Source: Rhodanobacter sp. MP7CTX1
Lineage (GTDB): Bacteria > Pseudomonadota > Gammaproteobacteria > Xanthomonadales > Rhodanobacteraceae
Assembly: GCF_014205795.1 (NCBI RefSeq)
Contig: NZ_JACHCN010000001.1
Span: 487,188 to 551,187, forward strand
Reading direction: 5' to 3'
Length of the DNA: 64,000 nt
Shown: piece by piece, positions 1-7,917 of the stretch
Position numbering within the stretch: the stretch's first letter is position 1
Layout of the letters: each line of letters starts with the position of its first letter
The notes under the pieces: model-generated
What the model was told of the DNA's origin: nothing
Seen by the model: the letters and a program-made list of their open reading frames with translations, nothing else
Databases searched by the model: none
Program-made: the position numbers and the translations under genes

Positions 1-269
1 TGCCGGCGCTGCTGGCGTCCATGGGCGCCGTCGCGGAGCCACTGGAGCACGTCTGCCTGGATGAGGCGGTCGACACCAACGCAAATTTGACGTGTTTTGT
101 ACCTGCGCACGTACAGCATGATTCGTCCGGAAGGGCGTTGGCGCACCCGGTGCCATCGCGGACTTCGGGCGATTTCTCCTCGCTGCCGCGCACCCACGGC
201 TTCGTGCAGTTGCCGCCCGGCCAGAACGTCGCGGTAGCCGGCACGGCGGCAGCGTTCTATCGTTGGTGA
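1..269 (+). CDS. MoeA-family molybdopterin molybdotransferase, C-terminal fragment (5' end outside window)
   Basis: The reading frame is open from the window edge to the TGA at 267-269. The segment SGDFSSLPRTHGFVQLPPG is typical of the C-terminal domain of MoeA, where a small domain follows the molybdate-insertion domain. It ends 1 bp before moaA and therefore belongs to the molybdenum cofactor operon. A complete second MoeA lies at the other end of this operon, so the locus carries two MoeA-type genes. The catalytic part lies outside the window, so whether this copy is functional cannot be judged. Confidence 0.65.
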   Translation, partial: PALLASMGAVAEPLEHVCLDEAVDTNANLTCFVPAHVQHDSSGRALAHPVPSRTSGDFSSLPRTHGFVQLPPGQNVAVAGTAAAFYRW

Positions 270-270
270 T

Positions 271-1326
271 ATGACGTCTTCCAACACCATCGCGAGTCCA
301 CCAATGACCGCCGAATTGCCGCGGGATCGTCTGGGCCGGGCGCTGCACGACCTGCGCATCTCGGTGATGGATCGCTGCAATTTCCGTTGTCCGTATTGCA
401 TGCCCGAGGCGACCTACGGCGAGCACTTTGAATTTCTGCGCAACGACGAGCGCCTGAGCTTCGACGAGATCGAGCGGCTGTGCCGGCTGGCCGTGCAGCT
501 GGGCGTGAGCAAGCTGCGCCTCACGGGCGGCGAGCCGCTGCTTCGGCCCAAGCTGGCTGAGCTGGTGGCGCGATTGCGGCGTATCGACGGCATCAAGGAT
601 TTGGCGATGACTACCAATGGCGTGCTGCTTTCCCGCCACGCCGCTGAATTGCGCGATTCCGGTCTCGATCGTATGACCGTGAGTCTGGATACGCTCGACC
701 CCGCCCTGTTCCATCGCATGAGCGGTGGGCGCGGCGCGCTCGAGGACGTGCTGGCCGGTATCGACGCGGCTCAGGCGGCCGGCTATCCGCAGGGGGTGAA
801 GCTCAACGCGGTGGTGCAGCGTGGTGTCAACGAGCACACCGTGACCGATCTGGTCGAGCGCTTTCGCGGCAGCGGCATCGTGGTGCGGTTCATTGAATAT
901 ATGGACGTCGGCAATCGCAATGACTGGACGCCCGATGACGTGGTGCCCTCGCGGGAGCTGATCGAACGCATCGACACGCGCTGGCCGCTTGAGGCGCTGC
1001 CGGCGCGCTATCCGGGCGAGGTTGCCACGCGCTACCGCTTTCGCGATGGAGCCGGCGAGATCGGCGTAATCTCCTCGGTCAGCGAACCGTTCTGCGGCAG
1101 CTGCACGCGCGCCCGGCTATCTTCCGAGGGCATGCTTTATACCTGCCTGTTCGCGAATCAGGGCGCCGACCTGCGTAGCCCGTTGCGCGCGGGAGACAAT
1201 GACGAGCAACTGCTCGATCGCCTGCGTGACATATGGCTGGGCCGTGCCGATCGCTACAGCGAGGAGCGCGCCGAGCGGCATAACAATGTCCGCCGTAAAA
1301 TAGAAATGCATTACATCGGAGGATAG
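271..1326 (+). CDS. moaA: GTP 3',8-cyclase MoaA
   Basis: MoaA is the radical SAM enzyme that, with MoaC, converts GTP to cyclic pyranopterin monophosphate, the first step of molybdenum cofactor synthesis in the cytoplasm. The 351-aa protein has the N-terminal CxxxCxxC iron-sulfur motif (C36, C40, C43, in RCNFRCPYC) and a SAM-binding GGEP. The C-terminal second cluster region CGSCTRARLSSEGMLYTC is present. The chain ends in Gly-Gly, which the family needs for activity. The first ATG was taken; an internal ATG at 304 would remove 11 poorly conserved residues. The moaC ATG follows immediately after its stop codon. Confidence 0.97.
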   Translation: MTSSNTIASPPMTAELPRDRLGRALHDLRISVMDRCNFRCPYCMPEATYGEHFEFLRNDERLSFDEIERLCRLAVQLGVSKLRLTGGEPLLRPKLAELVARLRRIDGIKDLAMTTNGVLLSRHAAELRDSGLDRMTVSLDTLDPALFHRMSGGRGALEDVLAGIDAAQAAGYPQGVKLNAVVQRGVNEHTVTDLVERFRGSGIVVRFIEYMDVGNRNDWTPDDVVPSRELIERIDTRWPLEALPARYPGEVATRYRFRDGAGEIGVISSVSEPFCGSCTRARLSSEGMLYTCLFANQGADLRSPLRAGDNDEQLLDRLRDIWLGRADRYSEERAERHNNVRRKIEMHYIGG

Positions 1327-1815
1327 ATGAAGCTTTCGCACGTCGACGATTCGCAGCAGCCACGCATGGTGGATGTCGGCGCCAAGCCGATTACCCATCG
1401 CACGGCGCAGGCGCGTGCGCGCGTGACGTTCCCGGCCGACGTCGCCGACGCGCTGCATGCGGCTGGCTACGTCACGCCGAAGGGTGCGGTGTTCACTGTG
1501 GCGCACATCGCTGGCGTGATGGGCGCCAAGGCCACCTCGCAGCTGATTCCGCTATGTCACCCGCTGAGTCTGGACAAGTGCGATATCGTGATCCACATGG
1601 ATGGCCGCGATGCGCTGATCGATTGCACCGTGTCCTGCCGCGGCAGCACTGGCGTGGAGATGGAGGCGCTCACCGGCGCAAGCATTGCTGCGCTTACCAT
1701 CTACGACATGTGCAAGGCGATGTCGCACGACATCGTCATCGGCGAGATTCGCCTGCTGAAGAAAACCGGCGGCAAGCACGATATCGATCAGGTGGTCAGC
1801 GGAGTCGTCGCATGA
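1327..1815 (+). CDS. moaC: Cyclic pyranopterin monophosphate synthase MoaC
   Basis: MoaC rearranges the product of MoaA into cyclic pyranopterin monophosphate. The 162-aa length is normal for the family. The conserved stretches SQLIPLCHPL and GVEMEALTGAS and the C-terminal MCKAMSHDIVIGEIRLLKKTGGK are all present, including the active-site Lys near the end. It starts directly after moaA and its stop overlaps the mobA start (ATGA), so the two are translationally coupled. Confidence 0.97.
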   Translation: MKLSHVDDSQQPRMVDVGAKPITHRTAQARARVTFPADVADALHAAGYVTPKGAVFTVAHIAGVMGAKATSQLIPLCHPLSLDKCDIVIHMDGRDALIDCTVSCRGSTGVEMEALTGASIAALTIYDMCKAMSHDIVIGEIRLLKKTGGKHDIDQVVSGVVA

Positions 1816-2414
1816 GCACCAAGGCTGCGCCACCGATCTATGGCTTGCTGCTATCCGGCGGCGCCAGCCGACGCATGCAGCGCGACAAGGCACAGCTTGC
1901 CTACGCGGGCGAGCCGCAACTGCTGCGTACATGGCGTCTGCTCGCAGCGGTGACCGAGCGCGCCTTTGTTTCGGTGCGCAGTGAGCAACGTGATGATCCG
2001 CTGCGCGCCAGCCTGCCGCAGATCGTGGATCGCTATGATGCGATCGGTCCCGCCGCCGGCATTCTCTCCGCCCAGGATACCCACCCGGATGTCGCCTGGC
2101 TGGTGCTGGCATGCGACCTGCCGCTGCTCGACGAAGCGACCCTGCGCAAGCTGATCGATGCACGCGATCCCGCCACCGATGCCACCGTTTTCGCCAGCCG
2201 CTTCGACGAGCTGCCCGAACCGCTGTGTGCGTTGTGGGAACCCTCCAGCCATGCGTTGCTCAGGCAGCGGGTCGATGACGGAAGTTATTGCCCGCGCAAG
2301 GCGCTTATGATGTCTCGCATCACTCTGTTGCCTGCGCCAGGCGACGCCCTGGACAACATCAATACCCCCGAGGAATTCGCACTGATGCAGCGACAGATAG
2401 GGTCACCATCATGA
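1812..2414 (+). CDS. mobA: Molybdenum cofactor guanylyltransferase MobA
   Basis: MobA attaches GMP to molybdopterin to give the bis-MGD form used by DMSO-reductase-family enzymes. The 200-aa protein has the nucleotidyltransferase signature LLLSGGASRRMQRDKA near the N-terminus. The metal-binding CDLPLL motif (about residues 99-104) and a C-terminal NINTPEE are also present. The start was set at the ATG overlapping the moaC stop; upstream in-frame sequence is the moaC shadow. Its stop overlaps the moaD start. The fold is shared with other NTP transferases, but the operon context makes MobA the best call. Confidence 0.9.
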   Translation: MSTKAAPPIYGLLLSGGASRRMQRDKAQLAYAGEPQLLRTWRLLAAVTERAFVSVRSEQRDDPLRASLPQIVDRYDAIGPAAGILSAQDTHPDVAWLVLACDLPLLDEATLRKLIDARDPATDATVFASRFDELPEPLCALWEPSSHALLRQRVDDGSYCPRKALMMSRITLLPAPGDALDNINTPEEFALMQRQIGSPS

Positions 2415-2653
2415 TCACGGTGACCTTGCAGTACTACGCACAACTGCGCGAGCAGGCCGGCTCCAGCGGTGAGCAACTGACCACCTCGGCGGCTTCGCTG
2501 CGTGAGCTGTACGACGAGCTGCGTGTGCGCCACGGATTCACGCTGTCGGCCGATGCGCTCAAGGTCGCGGTCAACGCACAGTTCAGTGACTGGGGCAGGG
2601 CGGTTGGCGAGGGCGACACCATCGTATTCATTCCACCGGTGGCCGGCGGATGA
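2411..2653 (+). CDS. moaD: Molybdopterin synthase sulfur carrier subunit MoaD
   Basis: MoaD is the ubiquitin-fold small subunit of molybdopterin synthase that carries the thiocarboxylate sulfur. The 80-aa frame begins MITVTLQYYAQLREQAG and ends in FIPPVAGG, the Gly-Gly tail that is adenylated and sulfurated. The start ATG overlaps the mobA stop, and the stop overlaps the next ATG by 4 bp. The activating enzyme, the sulfurtransferase and the large synthase subunit are all encoded in the next gene. Confidence 0.95.
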   Translation: MITVTLQYYAQLREQAGSSGEQLTTSAASLRELYDELRVRHGFTLSADALKVAVNAQFSDWGRAVGEGDTIVFIPPVAGG

Positions 2654-4212
2654 AACATTTCAGCCTGTCCAGCACAGCGTTCGATCCTGCGCAGCTGCGC
2701 AGGGCGCTGCAGCATCCGGGCAGCGGCGGCTTCTGCACCTTCGAGGGCTGGGTGCGCAACAGCAACGAAGGTCGTGAAGTGGACGGCCTTGAGTACGAGG
2801 CCTACGCCGAGCTGGCGATGGTCGAGGGCGAGCGCATCGTCGAAGAGGCGATTGCGCGCTACGGCATCATCGCAGCGCACTGCGTGCATCGCACCGGCCA
2901 GTTGAAGATCGGCGAGCTTGCAGTGTGGATCGGCGTCTCCTCCGCGCATCGTGACGAGGCGTTCCGTGCCTGCCGCTACATCATCGACGAGATCAAGCAC
3001 CGGCTACCGATCTGGAAGAAAGAGCACTACCTCGACGGCGACACGTCGTGGGTGGCCTGCGCGCACACGCACCGCGCGCATGAGCACGAACACCTGCAAG
3101 CGTACGAGCAAACGTCCGAACCGGTCTTTGTGCCGGACTACTCGCGCCAGACGCGCTTGCGCGATGTGGGCGAAGCAGGCCAGGCAAAACTCGCCGCTGC
3201 GCGCGTGCTGGTAATCGGCGCTGGCGGCCTCGGCTGCCCGGTGCTCACCTACCTGGCTGGCGCCGGCGTCGGCACGCTCGGCATCGTCGACGGCGATCGC
3301 CTCGACGCCAGCAATTTGCATCGACAGACGCTCTACGACGCGCGCGACATCGGCGAGCTCAAGGTGCAGCTGGCCGCGAAACGCATCGCCGCGCTCAATC
3401 CCACCGTCACCGTGCAAACCTTCGCCGAACCACTGCATGCCGGCAACGTGGCTGACGTATTCGCGCAGTTCGACCTGGTGGTCGAGTGCACCGACGACAT
3501 GCGCAGCCGCTATCTGTGCAATGACGCCGCTGTGCTTACCGGTACGCCGCTGATCCTCGCCAGCATCTACCAGTACGAAGGTCAGCTGCAGGTGGTCACG
3601 GCCAAACCCGGTGCGCCATGCCTGCGCTGCCTGTGGCCGCAGCAACCGGCTCCCGGTGTCGCTGGCACCTGCGTGGAATCCGGCGTGCTCGGTCCGGTGG
3701 CCGGTGTGCTGGGCGCGATGCAGGCCACCGAGGCGCTCAAGTTGCTGCTCGACCTGCCGCGACCGGTTGATCATGCGCTGCTGCTGGTCAACCTGCTCGA
3801 AGGCAGCAGCCAGCGGCTGCCAATCGACTCGGCGCAGGGCTGTGCACTGCACGGCGGCTGCATCGAGGTGGCACGCCGCGCATTGACCCAGGCACTGGAG
3901 GAACGCGCGGTGGATCTCGCGTTTGACGACTTCGATGAGGCCATCGCTGCCGGCTACACTCTGATCGATGTGCGCGAGCTGGATGAGATCTCCGCGCAGC
4001 CACTGCCGGTGCAAGCGCGGTCACTGCCTTCCACGCAGATCGAAGCGCTTGCCAGCGAACTCGCCTTGGGGCGCGTGCTGCTGGTTTGCAGCACTGGCCG
4101 TCGCAGCGGGCATGCTGCACGCAGCTTGCGTGAGCAGGGCATGCACAACGTCCATTCATTGGCCGGGGGCATTGCCGCCATGCATCCTGCGCGCGATCAC
4201 GTGCCCGGGTGA
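2650..4212 (+). CDS. MoaE-MoeB-rhodanese fusion protein
   Basis: One 520-aa frame holds three molybdopterin-synthesis activities. Residues about 1-145 are MoaE, the large subunit of molybdopterin synthase, with the basic KHRLPIWKKEHYLDG segment. Residues about 160-400 are a MoeB/ThiF adenylyltransferase with GAGGLG near 190, DGDRLDASNLHRQ near 211, a CLRC pair at 324-327 and the conserved Cys341 in GTCVESG. The second zinc pair is altered (CALHGGC). Residues about 420-515 are a rhodanese domain with Cys480 in the loop CSTGRRS. MoaD activation, sulfur transfer and pyranopterin conversion are thus joined next to the moaD gene. MoeB-rhodanese fusions are known (MoeZ, MOCS3); adding MoaE is less usual. 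Confidence 0.93.
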   Translation: MKHFSLSSTAFDPAQLRRALQHPGSGGFCTFEGWVRNSNEGREVDGLEYEAYAELAMVEGERIVEEAIARYGIIAAHCVHRTGQLKIGELAVWIGVSSAHRDEAFRACRYIIDEIKHRLPIWKKEHYLDGDTSWVACAHTHRAHEHEHLQAYEQTSEPVFVPDYSRQTRLRDVGEAGQAKLAAARVLVIGAGGLGCPVLTYLAGAGVGTLGIVDGDRLDASNLHRQTLYDARDIGELKVQLAAKRIAALNPTVTVQTFAEPLHAGNVADVFAQFDLVVECTDDMRSRYLCNDAAVLTGTPLILASIYQYEGQLQVVTAKPGAPCLRCLWPQQPAPGVAGTCVESGVLGPVAGVLGAMQATEALKLLLDLPRPVDHALLLVNLLEGSSQRLPIDSAQGCALHGGCIEVARRALTQALEERAVDLAFDDFDEAIAAGYTLIDVRELDEISAQPLPVQARSLPSTQIEALASELALGRVLLVCSTGRRSGHAARSLREQGMHNVHSLAGGIAAMHPARDHVPG

Positions 4213-5480
4213 GCAAAATTCATCAACCCATGATCGGCTATGCCCAGGCGCTGCAGTGTCTGCTTGCGCAGGTCCGGTCACTGCCCGGCGAACACTGCGC
4301 GCTCGTCGAAGCCCCTGGCCGCGTGCTGGCTGCCGATATCCGCAGCCCGATCGCGCTGCCGTCGTTCGACCACGCCGCGATGGACGGCTATGCGCTATGC
4401 GCACGCGAGCCGCTAGCAGCCGGTTCCGAACATGTCGTGCATGGCTCGCAGGCGGCGGGCGAGCCGCGCAAAGCGGATGCGATCAGCGCCTGCGAAATTA
4501 TGACCGGCGCCTGCCTGCCTGACGGGTTCGATGCGGTGGTCGCCATAGAGCGCACCGAGCTACTGGATACGCATCCGGACGGTTCGCCTGCACGTATCCG
4601 CCTGCTCGATCCACTCGTGGCGGGCTACAACGTGCGCCACACCGGCGCTGACGCAGCGCAGGGATCGACGGTGCTCACCGCGGGTACGCGCATCGAGGCT
4701 GCGCACATCATGCTGCTGGCTGCGCTGGGTGTGGCCCAGGTGGAGGTGGTGCGCCGCGCTCGCATCGCTGTTGTCTGCACTGGCATGGAGCTGCAGGCCG
4801 ATCCCTCGCAACCGCTCGCCGACGGCCATATCTACAACTCCAACGGCCCTTATCTCGTCGCCGCACTCACCACGGCGGGTGCGCAGGTGCTGTCATGCGA
4901 AACGGTAGACGACACCGCGAGCACCTTTGCCGCTGCTTTGCAGCGTGCTGTGAGCGCAGGCGTCGACCTGGTGATCAGTACAGGCGCGGTGTCGATGGGT
5001 CGCTACGACTTCGTGCCTGACACGCTGCACCGCTTCAACGCTCAGCTGCTGTTCCACAAGGTGGCGATTCGCCCTGGCAAGCCCCTGTTGTGCGCGAGAT
5101 TGGCGGAGGGTCCGCTGATTCTCGCGCTGCCGGGTACACCGATGGCTGTCGCCGTGGGCTTTCGTTTCTTCGTGGTACCGGCACTACGCGCGATGATGGG
5201 GCAGGGCGCCGAGGCTCCGCTGCGCGCCGTGCTTGACACGCCGCAGCAACCCAAAGCCGGGATGCGCCATTTTCTGCGTGCCACCTTGCATCAGGGTGCA
5301 GAAGGTCAGCTGCACGCCAGCGTGTCGAGCCAGCAGCAGCCGTTTCGCATGAGGCCCTTTGCAGGGGCTGATAGCTGGGTCGTGCTGACCGAAGACGCGG
5401 GCGACTGTGCCGCCGGCAAGCGCGTCGAGATCGTCAGCCTGGAACCCTGCGCCGCGCTCGGCATCCGCCCATCGCCTTGA
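4209..5480 (+). CDS. moeA: Molybdopterin molybdotransferase MoeA
   Basis: MoeA inserts molybdate into adenylylated molybdopterin. The protein is up to 423 aa and contains the family motifs AAMDGYAL (about residues 57-64), TGAVSMGRYDFVPD in the MoCF-binding domain, and ALPGTPMAVAVGF. The GTG at 4209 overlaps the previous stop; an in-frame ATG at 4230 (MIGYAQAL) is an equally plausible start. The usual second Gly of TGGVS is Ala here. It is the second MoeA-type gene in the operon. Confidence 0.95.
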   Translation: MSKIHQPMIGYAQALQCLLAQVRSLPGEHCALVEAPGRVLAADIRSPIALPSFDHAAMDGYALCAREPLAAGSEHVVHGSQAAGEPRKADAISACEIMTGACLPDGFDAVVAIERTELLDTHPDGSPARIRLLDPLVAGYNVRHTGADAAQGSTVLTAGTRIEAAHIMLLAALGVAQVEVVRRARIAVVCTGMELQADPSQPLADGHIYNSNGPYLVAALTTAGAQVLSCETVDDTASTFAAALQRAVSAGVDLVISTGAVSMGRYDFVPDTLHRFNAQLLFHKVAIRPGKPLLCARLAEGPLILALPGTPMAVAVGFRFFVVPALRAMMGQGAEAPLRAVLDTPQQPKAGMRHFLRATLHQGAEGQLHASVSSQQQPFRMRPFAGADSWVVLTEDAGDCAAGKRVEIVSLEPCAALGIRPSP

Positions 5481-5505
5481 TCCGCTGAAATCACGGAGCA
5501 TGCTC

Positions 5506-5850
5506 ATGAAAATCCAGATCGAAAGCCAGAAATTGCGGATACGCATTGACGAGAATGAACTGGCCAGGTTGCTGGCGGGCGACGGGCTGGAGACGCGCAC
5601 AGGATTCGCTGATGCTTTCGCGATCAGCTTTGCAGTTCGTACAACGCAAGCTGATGACGCGACGTTTTCCGGTCAGGCTGATGCCTGGCAGATCGGTTTG
5701 CCCGATGCCGCGTTGCGCGAGCATGCGTCGCGTCTGCCGACGCGCGAAGGGCTCCGCTACACAATGGCAGGTAAGGATGCCGGGGATACCTTGCAGTTGC
5801 TGTTTGACGTGGATGTACGCGATAGCGTGAGGCATCGCCGATCGCCATGA
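5506..5850 (+). CDS. Small conserved protein at the end of the moa operon (DUF7009-like)
   Basis: The 114-aa acidic protein begins MKIQIESQKLRIRIDENELARLLAG, resembling small proteins (DUF7009) often found beside molybdenum cofactor genes. Its function is unknown. No signal peptide or membrane segment is visible. Two in-frame ATGs lie at 5500 and 5506; the CGGAG at 5494-5498 is well spaced only from 5506, so that start was chosen. It follows moeA by 25 bp in the same direction and is probably the last gene of the operon. The family assignment is from memory of the N-terminal pattern and is uncertain. Confidence 0.65.
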   Translation: MKIQIESQKLRIRIDENELARLLAGDGLETRTGFADAFAISFAVRTTQADDATFSGQADAWQIGLPDAALREHASRLPTREGLRYTMAGKDAGDTLQLLFDVDVRDSVRHRRSP

Positions 5851-5872
5851 TCTCGACCGGCGGCGAAGCTAT

Positions 5873-5900
5873 GGACGTCCGCCGACGACAGCGGACATCC
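5873..5900. terminator. Hairpin between convergent moa operon and SDR gene
   Basis: GGACGTCCGC and GCGGACATCC form a 10-bp stem (one G-T pair) around an 8-nt loop. It sits between two convergent genes. There is no T-run on either side, so intrinsic termination is only possible. Confidence 0.4.
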
Positions 5901-5924
5901 ACTTGATGCGATCACCTCAGAACA

Positions 5925-6731
5925 TCAGGCTACCGCACGAGCACTAAAGCGTTTGGCTGGCTGGTTGTGGGACAAATTCGGACCCAGCTCGCGGCGCGCA
6001 CGCTCGAAAGCATCCCAATCAGCCACCTCGGGCAACGATGGAATGGTCACCAATTCACCGTGATCGAAACCGGCAAGCGCGGCGTCGACCAGATCCTGGG
6101 CATTCATCACCATGGTTTGCGGCAGGTTCTCGATGGGCAGGCCGGCAACGTCCCAGAATTCCGTGCTGATCGCGCCCGGCAAGACCACCTGAATCTTTAC
6201 GCCTTTGTCATTCAGCTCGTGATGCAGCGACTGACTGAAAGCCAGCACGAAGGCTTTGGTGCCGCCGTAAACACCATTGAGCAGTTCGGGTGCGACAGCA
6301 ACGATCGATGAGATGTTGATGATCGCGCCGACACCCCTGGCCACAAATCCCCGCGCAGCAGCACCAGCCAGTCGCGTCAGTGCGGTGACGTTGAGCGTGA
6401 TCATCGAATCCATCTTGACGGGGTCCGACGCAAGCAAGGGAGAAGCCGCCCCCACGCCGGCGTTGTTGACCAGCAGGGTGATGCTTGAGTCCGTGCGCAA
6501 TACCTCTTCGACCAGGCGAATGTCGGTGTCCACGCTCAGGTCGGCGGCGAGAACCTCGACGGTGCGACCCGTCTCGGCGGTCAGGCGAGTGGCAAGCGCG
6601 CCTAGACGGTCTCGATTGCGAGCGACGAGGATGAGGTCATAGCCGCGGCGAGCCAGCCGATCGGCATAGACGGCGCCAATGCCTGACGATGCGCCAGTAA
6701 TGAGAGCGGTGCCTTTTGATGCAGTAACCAT
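5925..6731 (-). CDS. Short-chain dehydrogenase/reductase (SDR) family oxidoreductase
   Basis: This 268-aa NAD(P)-dependent oxidoreductase shows a classical Rossmann fold with TGASSGIG (about residues 12-19), the NNAG motif, a catalytic Ser in NISS, and YGGTK as the YxxxK pair. Substrate is not predictable. It is transcribed divergently from the AraC/GlxA-type regulator at 6847, with 115 bp between the starts, which suggests control by that regulator. The ATG at 6731 gives a start close to the cofactor motif, as usual for the family. Confidence 0.93.
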   Translation of the reverse strand: MVTASKGTALITGASSGIGAVYADRLARRGYDLILVARNRDRLGALATRLTAETGRTVEVLAADLSVDTDIRLVEEVLRTDSSITLLVNNAGVGAASPLLASDPVKMDSMITLNVTALTRLAGAAARGFVARGVGAIINISSIVAVAPELLNGVYGGTKAFVLAFSQSLHHELNDKGVKIQVVLPGAISTEFWDVAGLPIENLPQTMVMNAQDLVDAALAGFDHGELVTIPSLPEVADWDAFERARRELGPNLSHNQPAKRFSARAVA

Positions 6732-6846
6732 GAGTTTTCTCCGTAGTGGTCGGCGGACGCCGGCTTTACAGAGCTAGGCTAGGCGCGTAGCATCCCGTCA
6801 TCAATGACATATATGCAACGTTTCAGGACGCTGCGGAGATCTGGTC

Positions 6847-7806
6847 ATGTTGCGTCTCGGGATCGTTCTTTTTCCTGGCTTCCAGGTGATGGGACTGGCC
6901 ATGACCACGGTTTTCGAGTTCGCGAACCTCACCGCGAACGAAGCCGTTTATGACATCAAGCTGCTGTCTGAACATGGCGGGCTGGTTCCATCCTCGGGTG
7001 GATTTTCAGTCAGCACGGAGCCCTTCGACGACCAGCGATTCGACACCATTCTGGTCGGCGGTGACAACGACATCGTGCCCGCGTCAGCTGGCCTTCTAGC
7101 GTTTCTGCGCGAAGCGGCGCGGACATCCCGGCGGATCGGGGCGACCTGCACCGGTGCTTTCGCGCTGGCCGAAGCAGGGCTGCTCGATGGCCGGCGTGCG
7201 ACGACCCATTGGTATCACGCCAAAGAGTTGCAGCGGGCTTTTCCCGCAGTAAAGGTCGAGCAGGACTGCATCTTCATCATTGATGGACCGGTTTGGACGT
7301 CCGCCGGAATGACCGCCGGCATCGATCTCGCGCTCGCGCTGGTCGAAAAAGATCTTGGGGCCGACGTGGCACGGCTGGTTGCCAAGAAACTTGTCGTCTA
7401 CCACCGTCGTGCGGGTGGTCAGTTGCAGTTTTCCGCGCTGCTTGAGCTGGAGCCGAGATCCGATCGAGTTCAAACCGCGCTGGCTTACGCCCGACAAAAC
7501 CTGACGGCTGAACTGTCGGTGGAGCAACTCGCCGAGTCCGCACACCTGAGCCCCAGGCAATTCAGTCGAGCGTTCCGCGCCGAGACCGGGCAATCGCCGG
7601 CGAAGGCCGTCGAGCAGCTACGTGTCGAAGCGGCACAATTGATGATGGGCTCCGGCAAGCACTCGATGGATGTCATAGCTCGCGAGACGGGTTTTGGAGA
7701 TCGTGAGCGCATGCGCCGCGCCTTCTTGCGCGCGTTCGGGCAGCCACCTCAGGTGATGCAGCGTGCGACGCGCGCCGATGGCGAGCCCGCGGCTGCTCAC
7801 GCATGA
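6847..7806 (+). CDS. GlxA-family AraC-type transcriptional regulator
   Basis: The 319-aa protein joins an N-terminal DJ-1/PfpI-like (type 1 glutamine amidotransferase-like) domain (about 1-190, with GATCTGAFALAEAGLLDGRRATTHW) to a C-terminal AraC-type double helix-turn-helix (about 215-305, with LSPRQFSRAFRAETGQSP and the second HTH around IARETGFGDRERMRRAF). Such regulators sense small molecules and usually control an adjacent gene, here the divergent SDR oxidoreductase and perhaps the downstream exporter. The ligand is unknown. Confidence 0.93.
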   Translation: MLRLGIVLFPGFQVMGLAMTTVFEFANLTANEAVYDIKLLSEHGGLVPSSGGFSVSTEPFDDQRFDTILVGGDNDIVPASAGLLAFLREAARTSRRIGATCTGAFALAEAGLLDGRRATTHWYHAKELQRAFPAVKVEQDCIFIIDGPVWTSAGMTAGIDLALALVEKDLGADVARLVAKKLVVYHRRAGGQLQFSALLELEPRSDRVQTALAYARQNLTAELSVEQLAESAHLSPRQFSRAFRAETGQSPAKAVEQLRVEAAQLMMGSGKHSMDVIARETGFGDRERMRRAFLRAFGQPPQVMQRATRADGEPAAAHA

Positions 7807-7917
7807 TCCTTTACGATCAGGTGTAGAGTTTGCGCAGTCATCGGGGACCTTGAGACATGCCTGGCTGCGTCCCCAAGCACGGATCCGCGCCAGGCATTGC
7901 AACCGGACATCTGGAGC

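Noticed and set aside
1..300. Molybdenum cofactor riboswitch before moaA
   Set aside because: moaA starts 1 bp after the preceding coding frame, leaving no room for a leader.
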